A stretch of DNA of 64,000 nt from RBG-13-68-16 sp050018455 (GCA_050018455.1 JBEKAA010000019.1:62001-126000), one strand, 5' to 3'. Numbered from the stretch's first letter, positions 15,622-25,426 are shown. A program made the numbers and translations. Notes: generated by a model from the letters alone, not told the origin.

Positions 15622-15841
15622 GCAGGTTCGAAGGTTCGCACGTTCGGACGTTCGCAGGCTTCCAGGAAACATCAAGAGGTCAAAAGGTGAAAGGGAAAAG
15701 GCCAAAGGGAAGACGAGACGATGCGGCGCCCGCCGGTTCCACGTTTCGGTGTCGTCCGTTTGACCTTTGACGTCTTACCTTTCACCCGTGTCGGTCGAAC
15801 CTTCGAACCTCTGAACGTTCGAACCTTCGAACGTGCAAACT
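15622..15841. repeat. Composite long imperfect palindrome, copy B (F-K / K'-F')
   Basis: Arms: F words at 15622-15660 and K words at 15673-15714 on the left; K' at 15751-15787 and F' at 15794-15841 on the right. The loop is 36 bases and unrelated to the loop of copy A. Module G is missing. The element fills the gap between the rmlC-like start and the kdsA stop. Confidence 0.82.
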
Positions 15842-15850
15842 CTCGGACCG

Positions 15851-16682
15851 TCACACTCCCGCCGCATCGCAGGCGCTGCGGATCGCGAGGACCTGCTTCA
15901 CCAGGGTGCGGAACTCGTCGGGGGACAGTTGCGTCGGGGCGTCGGAGAGCGCGTTCGCCGGGTCATCGTGGACTTCGACGAAGATGGCGTCCACCCCTGC
16001 CGCCACCGCGCCCCTCGCGAGGTGAAGCGCGAACTCCCTGGCCCCGCCGGTGGCGTGGCCGAGGCCGCCCGGAAGCTGGAGCGAGTGGGTGACGTCGAAC
16101 ACCACGGGGGCGAAGCGGCGCATGATGGCGAGCGACCTCAGATCCACTACGAGGTTGTTATACCCGAACGTGCTGCCGCGTTCCGTCAACGTCACGGCGG
16201 GGTTTCCGGTCGAACGGACCTTCTCCGCGACGTTCGCCATATCGCCCGGCGCCATGAACTGGCCCTTCTTGACGTTCACGGGCCTGCCGGTCAGCCCGCA
16301 CGCGAGCAGGATGTCCGTTTGGCGGCAGAGGAAGGCGGGGACCTGGAGCACGTCCACGACGGCCGCGGCCTCGGCGGCCTGTTCCGGTTCGTGGACGTCG
16401 GTCAGCACCGGGAGGCCTGTCGAGCGCTTCACGGCCGCGAGCGCGGCCAGGCCGTCCGCGAGGCCCGGCCCGCGAAAGCTGGAGAGCGACGACCTGTTGG
16501 CCTTATCGAAGGAGCCCTTGAAGACCAGAGGCACCTCGAGCTCGACGGCGATCGCCTTGAGGAGGCCAGCCATGCGGAGCACGTGCTCGGGCGACTCGAT
16601 TACGCACGGTCCGGCGATGAAGGCCAGCGGGTGTCCACTCCCCACCACGAGACCTGGCGCCAGGGCGACGGGTGCCGGTGTG

Positions 16683-16690
<8 letters not shown>
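15851..16690 (-). CDS. kdsA: 3-deoxy-8-phosphooctulonate synthase (Kdo-8-P synthase)
   Basis: A 279-residue KdsA that condenses phosphoenolpyruvate with arabinose 5-phosphate, the first committed step to Kdo for lipopolysaccharide. Signature stretches: FKGSFDKANRSS, PVLTDVHEPEQ, VNVKKGQFMAPGDM and FDVTHSLQLPGG. The N-terminal loop reads IAGPCVIES; the cysteine there marks the metal-dependent class, as in Aquifex, whereas E. coli has Asn. The gene overlaps the end of pyrG by 8 bases, so both are likely translated from one message. Confidence 0.96.
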
Positions 16691-18359
<1,669 letters not shown>

Positions 18360-18385
18360 CAAGATCTCCCATCCCGCCCGGGGGT

Positions 18386-18410
18386 GCGGGGACCCCGATC
18401 CGGGGTCCGT
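18386..18410. repeat. P-module palindrome upstream of pyrG
   Basis: GGACCCCGATCCGGGGTCC is a near-perfect self-complementary block in the leader of pyrG. The same CCGGGGTCC words recur at 18505-18536, 31403-31438, 39134-39245 and 54160-54185. Confidence 0.6.
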
Positions 18411-18501
18411 ACCGCCCACAGCCCACACCGGGCAGCGTTCCACAGCGGTTCGATGCAATAACGTTCTGTTCCGCGCGTCCGAGTAGGTATTCGTCCAGTC
18501 A

Positions 18502-19269
18502 TTACCCTGACCCCTGACCCCGGGCTCCGGGCCCCATTCGCGTGAGCGTCACCAGGGCGGCCTCGGCGCGCGGGATATCGCCCGGGACGTCCACGGCAAC
18601 CGAATCCGCCGCGGCCGGCAGCACCCGGAGCGTCAGGCCGTGGGCGAGCGCGCGGAGCTGCTCGAGACCCTCGATGCGCTCGAGGTCCGTCTCCGGCCAC
18701 GAGGCGAAGTCGAGCAGCGCCTGTCTCTGGAACCCGTACAGGCCGACGTGGCGGCGGACTGCGCCCTCGATCGGGGCGCGCGGGTAGGGGATCGCCGCCC
18801 GCGAGAAGTACAGCGCCCGGCCCTCGAGATCGCAGACGACCTTGACGACGTTCGGGTTGTCGAGATCGCCCAGCGTCCCCGGGAGCGACAGGGTCGCCAT
18901 CGGGACGTTCGGATGGGCCCTGAGGAAGTTCGCGAGCAGCCGGAGGTTCGCGGGGGGAAGCGCGGGCTCGTCTCCCTGGACGTTGAGCACCACCGTGGCC
19001 GGCTCGGTGCGGACTGCCTGCGCCACCCTGTCGGTTCCGCTCCGGCACGCCCCGGTCATTACCGGGCGCGCACCCGCCGAGGCGGCCGCGCGCGCGATCC
19101 GCTCGTCGTCGGTGGCGACGAGCACCTCATCGAAGCAGCCAGCCTCGCACGCTCGCTCCACGACGTGCGCGACCATGGGTTTGCCCGCGATGGTCGCGAG
19201 GGGTTTGCCGGGGAAGCGGGTAGAGGAGTAGCGCGCCGGAATCACGGCAAGGACGCGGTTCCTGTCCAT
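18502..19269 (-). CDS. kdsB: CMP-Kdo synthetase (3-deoxy-manno-octulosonate cytidylyltransferase)
   Basis: A 255-residue KdsB that couples Kdo to CMP before transfer to lipid A. The N-terminal VIPARYSSTRFPGKPL and GKPMVAHV, then LNVQGDEPALP and the C-terminal YGFQRQAL and DLERIEGLEQLRAL are all family-typical. The last eleven residues (MGPGARGQGSG) are encoded by a P-module repeat and look like an acquired tail. A TTGACA / TAGAGT promoter lies directly upstream on the minus strand. Together with kdsA and pyrG it covers the Kdo activation branch. Confidence 0.96.
   Translation of the reverse strand: MDRNRVLAVIPARYSSTRFPGKPLATIAGKPMVAHVVERACEAGCFDEVLVATDDERIARAAASAGARPVMTGACRSGTDRVAQAVRTEPATVVLNVQGDEPALPPANLRLLANFLRAHPNVPMATLSLPGTLGDLDNPNVVKVVCDLEGRALYFSRAAIPYPRAPIEGAVRRHVGLYGFQRQALLDFASWPETDLERIEGLEQLRALAHGLTLRVLPAAADSVAVDVPGDIPRAEAALVTLTRMGPGARGQGSG
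18505..18536. repeat. P-module repeat at the 3' end of kdsB
   Basis: The words CCCTGACCCCTGACCCCGGG and CTCCGGGCCCC run from the kdsB stop codon into its coding sequence. They encode the C-terminal Gly/Arg-rich tail. Confidence 0.6.
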
Positions 19270-19280
19270 CCTGTGCCGGC

Positions 19281-19309
19281 ACTCTAAGCCATCGCGAGGT
19301 GGGTGTCAA
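19281..19309 (-). promoter_or_regulatory. Sigma-70-like promoter of kdsB
   Basis: On the minus strand TTGACA (19309-19304) and TAGAGT (19286-19281) are separated by exactly 17 bases. The kdsB ATG follows 11 bases after the -10 box, leaving a leader of about four or five bases. Confidence 0.8.
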
Positions 19310-19331
19310 ACGACCGCGGGTGGAGAGTTGC

Positions 19332-19337
19332 TACACT
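19332..19337 (+). promoter_or_regulatory. -10 box, probable leaderless start at GTG 19344
   Basis: TACACT is followed by exactly six bases and then the GTG start. There is no ribosome binding site between them, which fits a leaderless message and supports this start over an earlier GTG at 19299. Confidence 0.55.
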
Positions 19338-19343
19338 GCGACG

Positions 19344-20336
19344 GTGACCGCGATCGGCCGACGGGGAGGCCTTTTCTCGCTAGTCGTGGCTGTCGTCTTC
19401 GCCCTGACGGTGTACGCGGTCCACAGCTTCTGGGAGCGGGAGCTGTCCCATCTCACGGGTCCGGCGCAGTGGATCTGGGTCACCGACGAGCTCGACGAGC
19501 TGCATCCTCAAGGGGCCCTGTTCGTCGCGTCTCTGCACCTTGATGCGCCGCCCCGGTCGGCGCTCCTGAAGGTGTGCGGCGACCGGGAGTACGTGGTGTA
19601 CGTCAACGGGACGCCGGCAGCGTGCGGGTGGAGCCGCCCCGGCTTCCGGCTCGATCTTTACGACATCGCCCACCTCCTCCGGCAGGGGAGCAATGTGATC
19701 GCCGCCGAGGTCCGCTCGCCGACTCCGGCCGGCGCACTCCTGCTCGCCCTCGACGTCGACGGCGTCGGCCGCAACGTTCTCACGAGCGGGCCCGCATTCT
19801 TCGCCCGCCCGAGGTTCTCCCTCGGGCCGCGCGGGGCGCTCGACACGGCCGTTCCGGTGCAGTGGGGAGCGCCGCCGCGGTTCCCATGGGGCTACCCGAA
19901 ACCGCTCTCCCACCCCCGCACTCTTGACGAGGTCGTGGTGGAGGACCCCGTGCGTGTCGATGCCGCCGCGGTCCGAGCGCTGGCGGACGGCGGCTGGGAG
20001 ATCGCGCTGCCGCGCCCGGTCTTCGGGTACCTGTGGCTCGATTTCGACGGGGATGGTCAGGCGTTCGTGGCCACGCTGGATCGCGAAGGTTTCCTCGACG
20101 CGAGGTCGCGGCGGGACGAGGCCCGGCCCGTGGTCCGGATCAGGGGACAGAAGCGTTGGCTGGATCCCGAACCGAGAATGATCTCGAAGGTGTACGTTGT
20201 CGGTCTTCAGAAACCTGTGGGCGCTGAGGTCTGGCCCGTGAGCGAGGAGATCAGCTCAACTGCTCCAGGAGTTGTCCCAGGGAGCTACGGGCCCGTGCCA
20301 CGAACTCGTTGGACGACTCGAACCCGCCCAGAATGA
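19344..20336 (+). CDS. Membrane-anchored protein with a rhamnosidase-N-like carbohydrate-binding domain
   Basis: A protein of about 330 residues. After a short basic N-terminus there is one hydrophobic segment (LFSLVVAVVFALTVYAV) and then an extracytoplasmic domain. The order AQWIWVTDELDELHPQG, LLKVCGDREYVVYVNGTPAA and LDLYDIAHLLRQGSNVIAAE closely follows the jelly-roll domain found at the N-terminus of alpha-L-rhamnosidases and related glycosidases. No catalytic domain follows, so a binding or scaffolding role is more likely than hydrolysis. The last 86 bases overlap the 3' end of the gene on the other strand. Confidence 0.7.
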   Translation: MTAIGRRGGLFSLVVAVVFALTVYAVHSFWERELSHLTGPAQWIWVTDELDELHPQGALFVASLHLDAPPRSALLKVCGDREYVVYVNGTPAACGWSRPGFRLDLYDIAHLLRQGSNVIAAEVRSPTPAGALLLALDVDGVGRNVLTSGPAFFARPRFSLGPRGALDTAVPVQWGAPPRFPWGYPKPLSHPRTLDEVVVEDPVRVDAAAVRALADGGWEIALPRPVFGYLWLDFDGDGQAFVATLDREGFLDARSRRDEARPVVRIRGQKRWLDPEPRMISKVYVVGLQKPVGAEVWPVSEEISSTAPGVVPGSYGPVPRTRWTTRTRPE

Positions 20337-20589
20337 GAACTCGCCGGAAACAGTTGAGGGCGGCCGGCGTGTCCTGGAAGTAGCGCCAGGCCAGATGACC
20401 CTTCCAGAGCAGGGCCTCGAGGTTGCGAGGATCCTCGGCCAGCAGCTTGTCGCAGAAGTGGTCTGCGAAGCGCCAGCGGCCCTCGCCGAGGGCCCGCACG
20501 ATCTGAGTGCGAAAAGCCGATACGAGGACATTACTGGTCCGGGCATCGTTTTCCCGCCCCACCACCTGCCGCAAGATCGCTGCCACCAT
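20251..20589 (-). CDS. Small TPR-like protein
   Basis: A protein of about 112 residues with helical pairs resembling one to two tetratricopeptide units (HFCDKLLAEDPRNLEALLWK followed by GHLAWRYFQDTPAALNCFRR). It has no signal peptide and no catalytic motif. ATG 20589 is chosen; a TTG lies two codons earlier. TACATT in the minus strand, 11 bases before the ATG, could be a -10 box. The gene converges on and overlaps the 3' end of the carbohydrate-binding-domain gene by 86 bases. Confidence 0.6.
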   Translation of the reverse strand: MVAAILRQVVGRENDARTSNVLVSAFRTQIVRALGEGRWRFADHFCDKLLAEDPRNLEALLWKGHLAWRYFQDTPAALNCFRRVLILGGFESSNEFVARARSSLGQLLEQLS

Positions 20590-20816
20590 ATTCAACTCTC
20601 AATGTAACACCCGAAACATCAATTGGCAAGGGTGGTACGCGGGTACTGGACCCGAGCCGTCGCCGTCGGCCCCTAGCCGAAATCCAACTTGCGTGGCGCG
20701 CGGTGCCGGTCGGACCAGAGAAAGGTCCGGTGCGAGTGAGCGAGAATGAGCCTCTGGTCTGGCAGATCCGCGACCTGCGCTGAGGGCCGGCTTGACTCGG
20801 TGTGCCGGTCGGAGCG
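20590..20816. other. Intergenic region with direct repeat and small hairpin
   Basis: GTGCCGGTCGG occurs twice as a direct repeat (20703-20713 and 20802-20812). A perfect 6-bp hairpin, CGGACC-AGAGAAA-GGTCCG, lies next to the first copy. I see no gene. It would be the leader of the small TPR-like gene on the minus strand. Confidence 0.4.
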
Positions 20817-21830
20817 TCAGGACTGGCGTTCGAGGACGAAGCGGGGAGCGGCGGCCAACGCAGCGGTTTCGGGTCCGGGCGGCAGTGTCGCGAGCGCCGC
20901 GACCGCGAGGCGGGCGAACTCGCCCGCGACTTTCCGCGCTTCGTCAACGGCATTGTGGCGTTCGAGGAGCGCGCGCAACCCCTCGGGTGTGGCGTCCCCG
21001 AAGTCGCCCTGCACCACGATGCGCTCGACCATGCCCCGCTCGGTCTCGCTGAAGTGAGGCCGGGCGAGGATGAAGGGGAGCGTGAGCTTACCCTCCCTCA
21101 GGTCGGAGAAGACGGGCTTCCCAAGGCGCTGCTGCGAGCCCACGATGTCCAGGATGTCGTCCACGATCTGGAAGCACATCCCGAGGTTCCGGCCGTACTC
21201 GTCGAGCGCACGCCGGTGGGGCGCAAACGCCGGGGCAAAGTGCGTCGGCAACGAGCAGGCGGCCGCGAACAGCTCCGCAGTCTTCCGGCGCGTGATCTCC
21301 AGGTATTGCTCGCGGGTCAGACTGCTGGCGCGCTGGAGCGTGAGGCCCAGGATCTCCCCCTCGATCATCTGGGTAGTGGCGAACGAGAGCGTCTGCATCG
21401 CGGGAATGTCCGCGATCTCCAGGGCCAGATCGATCGCGCGCAGATAGAGCCAGTCCCCCAGGAGCACCGTGAGCTGGTTGCCCCACCGATGATTCGCCGT
21501 GGTTCTGCCGCGGCGGACCGTTGCGCTGTCGATGATGTCGTCGTGGACGAGCGAGGCGGTGTGGATCATCTCCACGATAGCCCCGTAGCGGATGTCCAGG
21601 TCGCCGCCCCGGTAGCCGAGCAGGCGCGAGATTGCGAGGAGGATCGCCGGCCGCAGGCGTTTCCCGCCGGCCTCGAGCACGTACGCTCCGGCCTCCGGGA
21701 CCGGTTGCGGCCCGGCGTCGAGTTGGCGGGCGATGAACTGCTCGACCAGCTCGAGCCTGGGCCGAACGACTTCGAAGGTCGCGGCCAGTGTATTGGCCTG
21801 CGGACCCGGTTCGGGGCTCGATGCTCTCAG
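20817..21830 (-). CDS. Trans-polyprenyl diphosphate synthase
   Basis: A long-chain isoprenyl diphosphate synthase that extends farnesyl or geranyl diphosphate with isopentenyl diphosphate, probably for the menaquinone side chain. Motifs: GGKRLRPAILL, first Asp-rich motif LVHDDIID, KTAELFAAAC, and second Asp-rich motif QIVDDILDIVG followed by GKPVFSDLREGK. The start is a problem. The only ATG/GTG/TTG in frame upstream is a TTG at 21989, well inside the preceding gene, which would add about 50 Arg-rich residues foreign to the family. CTG at 21830 has GGAGG eight bases upstream and gives a normal N-terminus. Chain length and side-chain use are inferred. Confidence 0.9.
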   Translation of the reverse strand: MRASSPEPGPQANTLAATFEVVRPRLELVEQFIARQLDAGPQPVPEAGAYVLEAGGKRLRPAILLAISRLLGYRGGDLDIRYGAIVEMIHTASLVHDDIIDSATVRRGRTTANHRWGNQLTVLLGDWLYLRAIDLALEIADIPAMQTLSFATTQMIEGEILGLTLQRASSLTREQYLEITRRKTAELFAAACSLPTHFAPAFAPHRRALDEYGRNLGMCFQIVDDILDIVGSQQRLGKPVFSDLREGKLTLPFILARPHFSETERGMVERIVVQGDFGDATPEGLRALLERHNAVDEARKVAGEFARLAVAALATLPPGPETAALAAAPRFVLERQS

Positions 21831-21894
21831 GGTCTCAACCTCCGTCCGCCTCGTGCGGCGCCGACTATCGTAGCTGTAACCTGCGCCGGTGTCA

Positions 21895-22491
21895 TTAATC
21901 TTCCGGCGCGCACGGCGGCGATCCCGGCAGCGAGGGTCTGAAGATAGACGAGGGAGGGGCCGCTCTCGACCGCCAGCCGCTGAATACAAACTCGTTTCGG
22001 TTACCGCTCCCGTCGCGCACGGTCAAATCGGTCGGGAGGCCATCCTCGCCGAGGTCGATCGTGATCTCCGCGAGCTCCGGGGTCGGGTCTTTCGGGACGA
22101 GACGCAAGGTCCGACCGCTCGAGTCGACCACAAACGCGCGCCTCGACGCCGCAGGGTCGAGTGCCACGGCGAGCGGGAGGCGTCCCCAGGCTCCGGCGTC
22201 GAGGCGGATCGCTTCGCACGAGCCCGCGGCGGGATCCACGAGACGGCCGACCGACCCGTCGCTCGCAAAGACCCGCGGGGCTCCGGAGGTGTAGTCGAAC
22301 CGGATTTCTGAGGGAGGTGAAAGGATTAGCGTCCCTCTTTCGGTCGTCCCCGTTTCGAAACCTTCCGGGGTGTACTTCTGCACGAACCCGGCCTGCCACG
22401 CGGCCGCCCCCCGAAGAGCGGCGGCCAGGCGGTCGAGCGCATCCTGGGCGGGTGGGGCTGGCAGAGCGAGAAGGAGCAGAAGGTGAACCAT
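21895..22491 (-). CDS. lolA: LolA-like periplasmic lipoprotein carrier
   Basis: A 198-residue exported protein of the LolA/LolB-like superfamily, which ferries lipoproteins from the inner to the outer membrane. A signal peptide (MVHLLLLLALPAPPAQD) is followed by the helix DALDRLAAALRGAAAWQAGF, then VQKYTPEGFETGTTERGTLI and PPSEIRFDYT, the order seen at the N-terminus of LolA proteins. It starts 7 bases after the purH stop, and the polyprenyl synthase follows, so the four genes from 24,767 leftward look like one operon. Sequence identity to enteric LolA would be low, so the exact role is inferred. Confidence 0.75.
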   Translation of the reverse strand: MVHLLLLLALPAPPAQDALDRLAAALRGAAAWQAGFVQKYTPEGFETGTTERGTLILSPPSEIRFDYTSGAPRVFASDGSVGRLVDPAAGSCEAIRLDAGAWGRLPLAVALDPAASRRAFVVDSSGRTLRLVPKDPTPELAEITIDLGEDGLPTDLTVRDGSGNRNEFVFSGWRSRAAPPSSIFRPSLPGSPPCAPED

Positions 22492-22498
22492 CGCTCGC

Positions 22499-24034
22499 TC
22501 AGTGCCGGAAGTGCCGGCGCCCCGTGAACACCATCGTGAGGCCGAGCCGGTTGGCGGCCTCGACCACCTCGGAATCGCGCACCGACCCTCCCGGCTGCAC
22601 CACCGCGGTCACGCCGGCGGCGGCCAGGACCTCGACCCCGTCCGGGAAGGGGAAGAACGCATCGCTGCCGGCCGCGGCGCCGGCGAGCGAGAGACCGGCC
22701 GCTTCGGCTTTCTCCACGGCGATCCGACAGGAGTCGACGCGGCTCGGCTGTCCGGCGCCGATCGCGAGGGTGGCGCCGTTACCGGCCACGACGACGGCGT
22801 TCGACGGCGCGTGCTTGGCGACTCGCCAGGCGAGGCGCAACGCTGAAGACTCGACGTCGTTGGGGCCGCGCCCTGTCACGACCTTCCAGCTTTCGTCCCA
22901 GCCGACATCCGCGCTCTGGACCAGGAGCCCTCCGTCGATGACCCGCAGTCGCGGCGCGGGGTCGGCCGGGGGTGGTGCGACGAGAACGCGAAGATTCTTC
23001 TTTGCCGCGAACACCTGTCGCGCGTCGTCGTCGACCGACGGCGCCACCACGACCTCCGCGAAGAGCTGTGCGATTCGTGCCGCGGCCTGTCCGGCGAGGG
23101 GGAGAGACGACGCGATCACGCCTCCGAACGCCGAGACCGGATCGCACGCGAGGGCCCGCCCGTAGGCGGAGGCCGCCTCGTCGCCCAGGCCGACGCCGCA
23201 GGGTCCGCCGTGCTTGACGATCGCGACGCCGGGACCCGGCAGGTCGTGGACAAGGCGCCAGGCGGCGTCGGCGTCCATGAGGTTGTTGTAGGAGAGTTCC
23301 TTGCCTTGGAGCTGCTCGAAGGCAGCCAGGCCCGCGGGGCAGTGCGAGCGGGCGAAGACTGCGGCCTGGTGCGGGTTTTCGCCGTATCGCAGAGGGGTCT
23401 CCTCGGCGGCCAGCCACCCGGCGACCCCGTCCAGCAGCAGGCTCGGCTCGAGTCCAAGGTGGCGCGGCAGCGTCTGGGCGATCGCCGCGTCGTAGGCGGC
23501 GGTGTGGCGGAACGCCTTGACGGCCAGCCGCCGCCGGAACGCTTCGGCGTCCGCACCCGTCCGGAGCGCCTCGAGCACACTGTCGTAATCGTCGGGATCC
23601 ACGACCACGGTGACGTGGCGGTGGTTCTTGGCGGCGGCTCGGACGAGCGAAGGGCCGCCGATGTCGATGTTCTCGATCACCTCGGCTGGGGTCACGCCGG
23701 GTCGTGCGGCGGTTGCCGCGAACGGGTAGAGGTTCACGGCCACCAGCGTGATCGGCGCGACGCCCCAGCTCTCCAGGACGGCGCAGTGCTCTGGATCGTC
23801 CAGGTCGGCCAGAACCCCGGCGAAGATCTTCGGGTGGAGCGTCTTGACCCGGCCCCCGAGAACCTCCGGCGTGCCGGTCAGCTCGCTGACCTCGCGGACC
23901 TCGATGCCTGCCCAGCGCAGCGCCTTGGCCGTTCCGCCGGTGGAAACGATCTCGAAGCCGAGAGCGGCGAGGCCGCGGGCGAAAGCCTCAAGGCCGCGTT
24001 TGTCGGAAACCGAGAGCAGGGATCGGAGCTTCAC
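22499..24034 (-). CDS. purH: Bifunctional AICAR transformylase / IMP cyclohydrolase
   Basis: A 511-residue PurH catalysing the last two steps of de novo IMP synthesis. The N-terminal cyclohydrolase (MGS-like) domain has LLSVSDKRGLEAFARGL, IVSTGGTAKAL and GRVKTLHPKIFAG. The transformylase domain begins near residue 200 and shows LRYGENPHQAAVF, ELSYNNLMDADAAW, VAIVKHGGPCG, the VSAFGG block and SDAFFPFPDGVE close to the C-terminus. It overlaps the preceding exported-protein gene by 47 bases and is followed closely by lolA. Operon partners are unrelated in function. Confidence 0.97.
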   Translation of the reverse strand: MKLRSLLSVSDKRGLEAFARGLAALGFEIVSTGGTAKALRWAGIEVREVSELTGTPEVLGGRVKTLHPKIFAGVLADLDDPEHCAVLESWGVAPITLVAVNLYPFAATAARPGVTPAEVIENIDIGGPSLVRAAAKNHRHVTVVVDPDDYDSVLEALRTGADAEAFRRRLAVKAFRHTAAYDAAIAQTLPRHLGLEPSLLLDGVAGWLAAEETPLRYGENPHQAAVFARSHCPAGLAAFEQLQGKELSYNNLMDADAAWRLVHDLPGPGVAIVKHGGPCGVGLGDEAASAYGRALACDPVSAFGGVIASSLPLAGQAAARIAQLFAEVVVAPSVDDDARQVFAAKKNLRVLVAPPPADPAPRLRVIDGGLLVQSADVGWDESWKVVTGRGPNDVESSALRLAWRVAKHAPSNAVVVAGNGATLAIGAGQPSRVDSCRIAVEKAEAAGLSLAGAAAGSDAFFPFPDGVEVLAAAGVTAVVQPGGSVRDSEVVEAANRLGLTMVFTGRRHFRH

Positions 24035-24767
24035 GGGGCTGGGGCTCTCCCTTCCAAACCAGAATCATATCCTGCTGGCGCTGGATCTCCGGCACCAGCC
24101 CCCCGGCGTGAAGCCAAACCCAGGAGGCCAGGTTCGCGAAGTCGCTCGCGGCGTGGTTCAGGAAGAGGGAAACGGACCCGAAGCTCGACGAGCGGTCGTC
24201 GAGACGCCGCCACGATCCCGGGCCGCCCACGCGGTCGAGGTCCTCGCGGACGAGCTCTGCCAGGATCTCGGCGTCGCGCCGCCGGACGGCCATCAGGTTG
24301 CCGATGCCCTCCAAGGTGCCCGTGATCAGGGCGGGCTCCTGACCGTAGAAGACGAGGGGGATGCGCGGCGCCGCCGTGGGCACGTAGCTTCCGAACGACA
24401 GCGCGTATGCGTCCCCAGGTCGGCTCGCGAGGAAAGGAGCGTCGAGGTCGGCCGTGAGGTGGGCGAGCGCTCCCAGACCGGCCACGACCTCGAGGAACGG
24501 CGTGCGCGCGCGAATCGCCGCGGCGAGCCGCTCGCACTGCGCCTTGACGGCGCCCTGGAGGCCGGGCCGGGTCCCCGCAACGTGATACGCGCGGGGCCAC
24601 CCGGCGGCCGCCGCCGCGCCCGACGCGAACTGCCGTTCGTGGCGCTCCACCTGCCGGGCGAGGTCCGGAGGCAGCCATGGCAGTGCGCGTCGCCCCACCT
24701 CGCGGTCGACCTCCGCGGGGTGGGCGAAGCAGACGACGGCGAGGACCGGGAGGAGAACGGGCAGCAC
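23988..24767 (-). CDS. Exported protein resembling zinc-dependent phospholipase C / P1 nuclease fold
   Basis: A 259-residue protein with a signal peptide (MLPVLLPVLAVVCF) directly followed by His residues. The middle carries GLGALAHLTADLDAPF, an H-x3-D-x3 pattern like the helix ligands of the phospholipase C / S1-P1 nuclease fold, and NHAASDFANLASWV near the C-terminus adds another His-Asp pair. That fold assignment is tentative. GTG 24767 is preferred as start because a TAGAAT box lies exactly six bases before it with no ribosome binding site, as for other apparently leaderless genes here. The 3' end overlaps purH by 47 bases, so the two are translationally linked. Confidence 0.6.
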   Translation of the reverse strand: MLPVLLPVLAVVCFAHPAEVDREVGRRALPWLPPDLARQVERHERQFASGAAAAAGWPRAYHVAGTRPGLQGAVKAQCERLAAAIRARTPFLEVVAGLGALAHLTADLDAPFLASRPGDAYALSFGSYVPTAAPRIPLVFYGQEPALITGTLEGIGNLMAVRRRDAEILAELVREDLDRVGGPGSWRRLDDRSSSFGSVSLFLNHAASDFANLASWVWLHAGGLVPEIQRQQDMILVWKGEPQPREAPIPALGFRQTRP

Positions 24768-24773
24768 GGCGGG

Positions 24774-24779
24774 ATTCTA
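24774..24779 (-). promoter_or_regulatory. -10 box, probable leaderless start at GTG 24767
   Basis: TAGAAT on the minus strand (24779-24774), then six bases, then the GTG start. It would drive the exported-protein / purH / lolA / polyprenyl-synthase operon. Confidence 0.55.
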
Positions 24780-24836
24780 CGGGGCAAACGCGGCTTGCGC
24801 CACCAGTGGTAGTGTGGCACTCATCCGGGGGCACCC

Positions 24837-25376
24837 ATGGCCGAGGTCTTGAAGGAAGTGCGGGTCGGGAGGGGCACCATCGCGATCGTTGTCGGCGATC
24901 TGACGGAGGAACGCACCGACGCGATCGTCAACGCCGCGAACAGCGCTCTCGTGCACGGCGGCGGCGTGGCCGGCGCCATCGTCCGCAAGGGCGGCCGTGA
25001 GATCCAGGTCGCCTCGGCGGCGAAAGCTCCCGTGCCGGTCGGGGAGGCGGCCGTGACCGGGGCTGGGCGGCTGCCCTGCCGCCACGTCATCCACGCGGTC
25101 GGACCCGTCTGGGGAGAGGGTGATGAAGAGGCCAAGCTGCGGCGGGCGGTCGCGAACGCGCTCAGAAGGGCCGAGGAGTTGGGACTGACCTCGGTCGCCA
25201 TGCCCGGGATCTCGACCGGCATCTTCGGGTACCCGAAGGGCGCCGGCTGCGGCGTGATCGTCGACGAAGTCGCACGCTGGCTTGCCAAACCGGAGGGAAG
25301 CGTCATGACCGTCCGGCTCGTGAGCATCGACGATGAGACAGCCTCGCATTTCCTCGCGGCCGCGGGCCGCCTGTGA
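24837..25376 (+). CDS. Macro-domain protein (probable ADP-ribose / O-acetyl-ADP-ribose hydrolase)
   Basis: A 179-residue stand-alone macro domain. The binding motifs are DAIVNAANSALVHGGGVAGA (residues 29-48) and PGISTGIFGYPKG, matching MacroD-like hydrolases that remove ADP-ribose or deacetylate O-acetyl-ADP-ribose. The family's conserved catalytic-region Asn-Ala-Ala-Asn is intact. It is followed 50 bases later by pepA, possibly with its own promoter (TACCAT at 25377-25382). The substrate in this organism is inferred from the family. Confidence 0.88.
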   Translation: MAEVLKEVRVGRGTIAIVVGDLTEERTDAIVNAANSALVHGGGVAGAIVRKGGREIQVASAAKAPVPVGEAAVTGAGRLPCRHVIHAVGPVWGEGDEEAKLRRAVANALRRAEELGLTSVAMPGISTGIFGYPKGAGCGVIVDEVARWLAKPEGSVMTVRLVSIDDETASHFLAAAGRL

Positions 25377-25426
25377 TACCATGACCGACGCGCCCGTTCT
25401 GGGCGCTTCTTCACGAGGGGGATGCA

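Noticed and set aside
20624..20650. AAGGGTGGTACGCGG resembles the T-box antiterminator core (AGGGTGGTACCGCGG).
   Set aside because: It lacks one base, lies on the strand without a downstream gene, and has no specifier loop or terminator around it.
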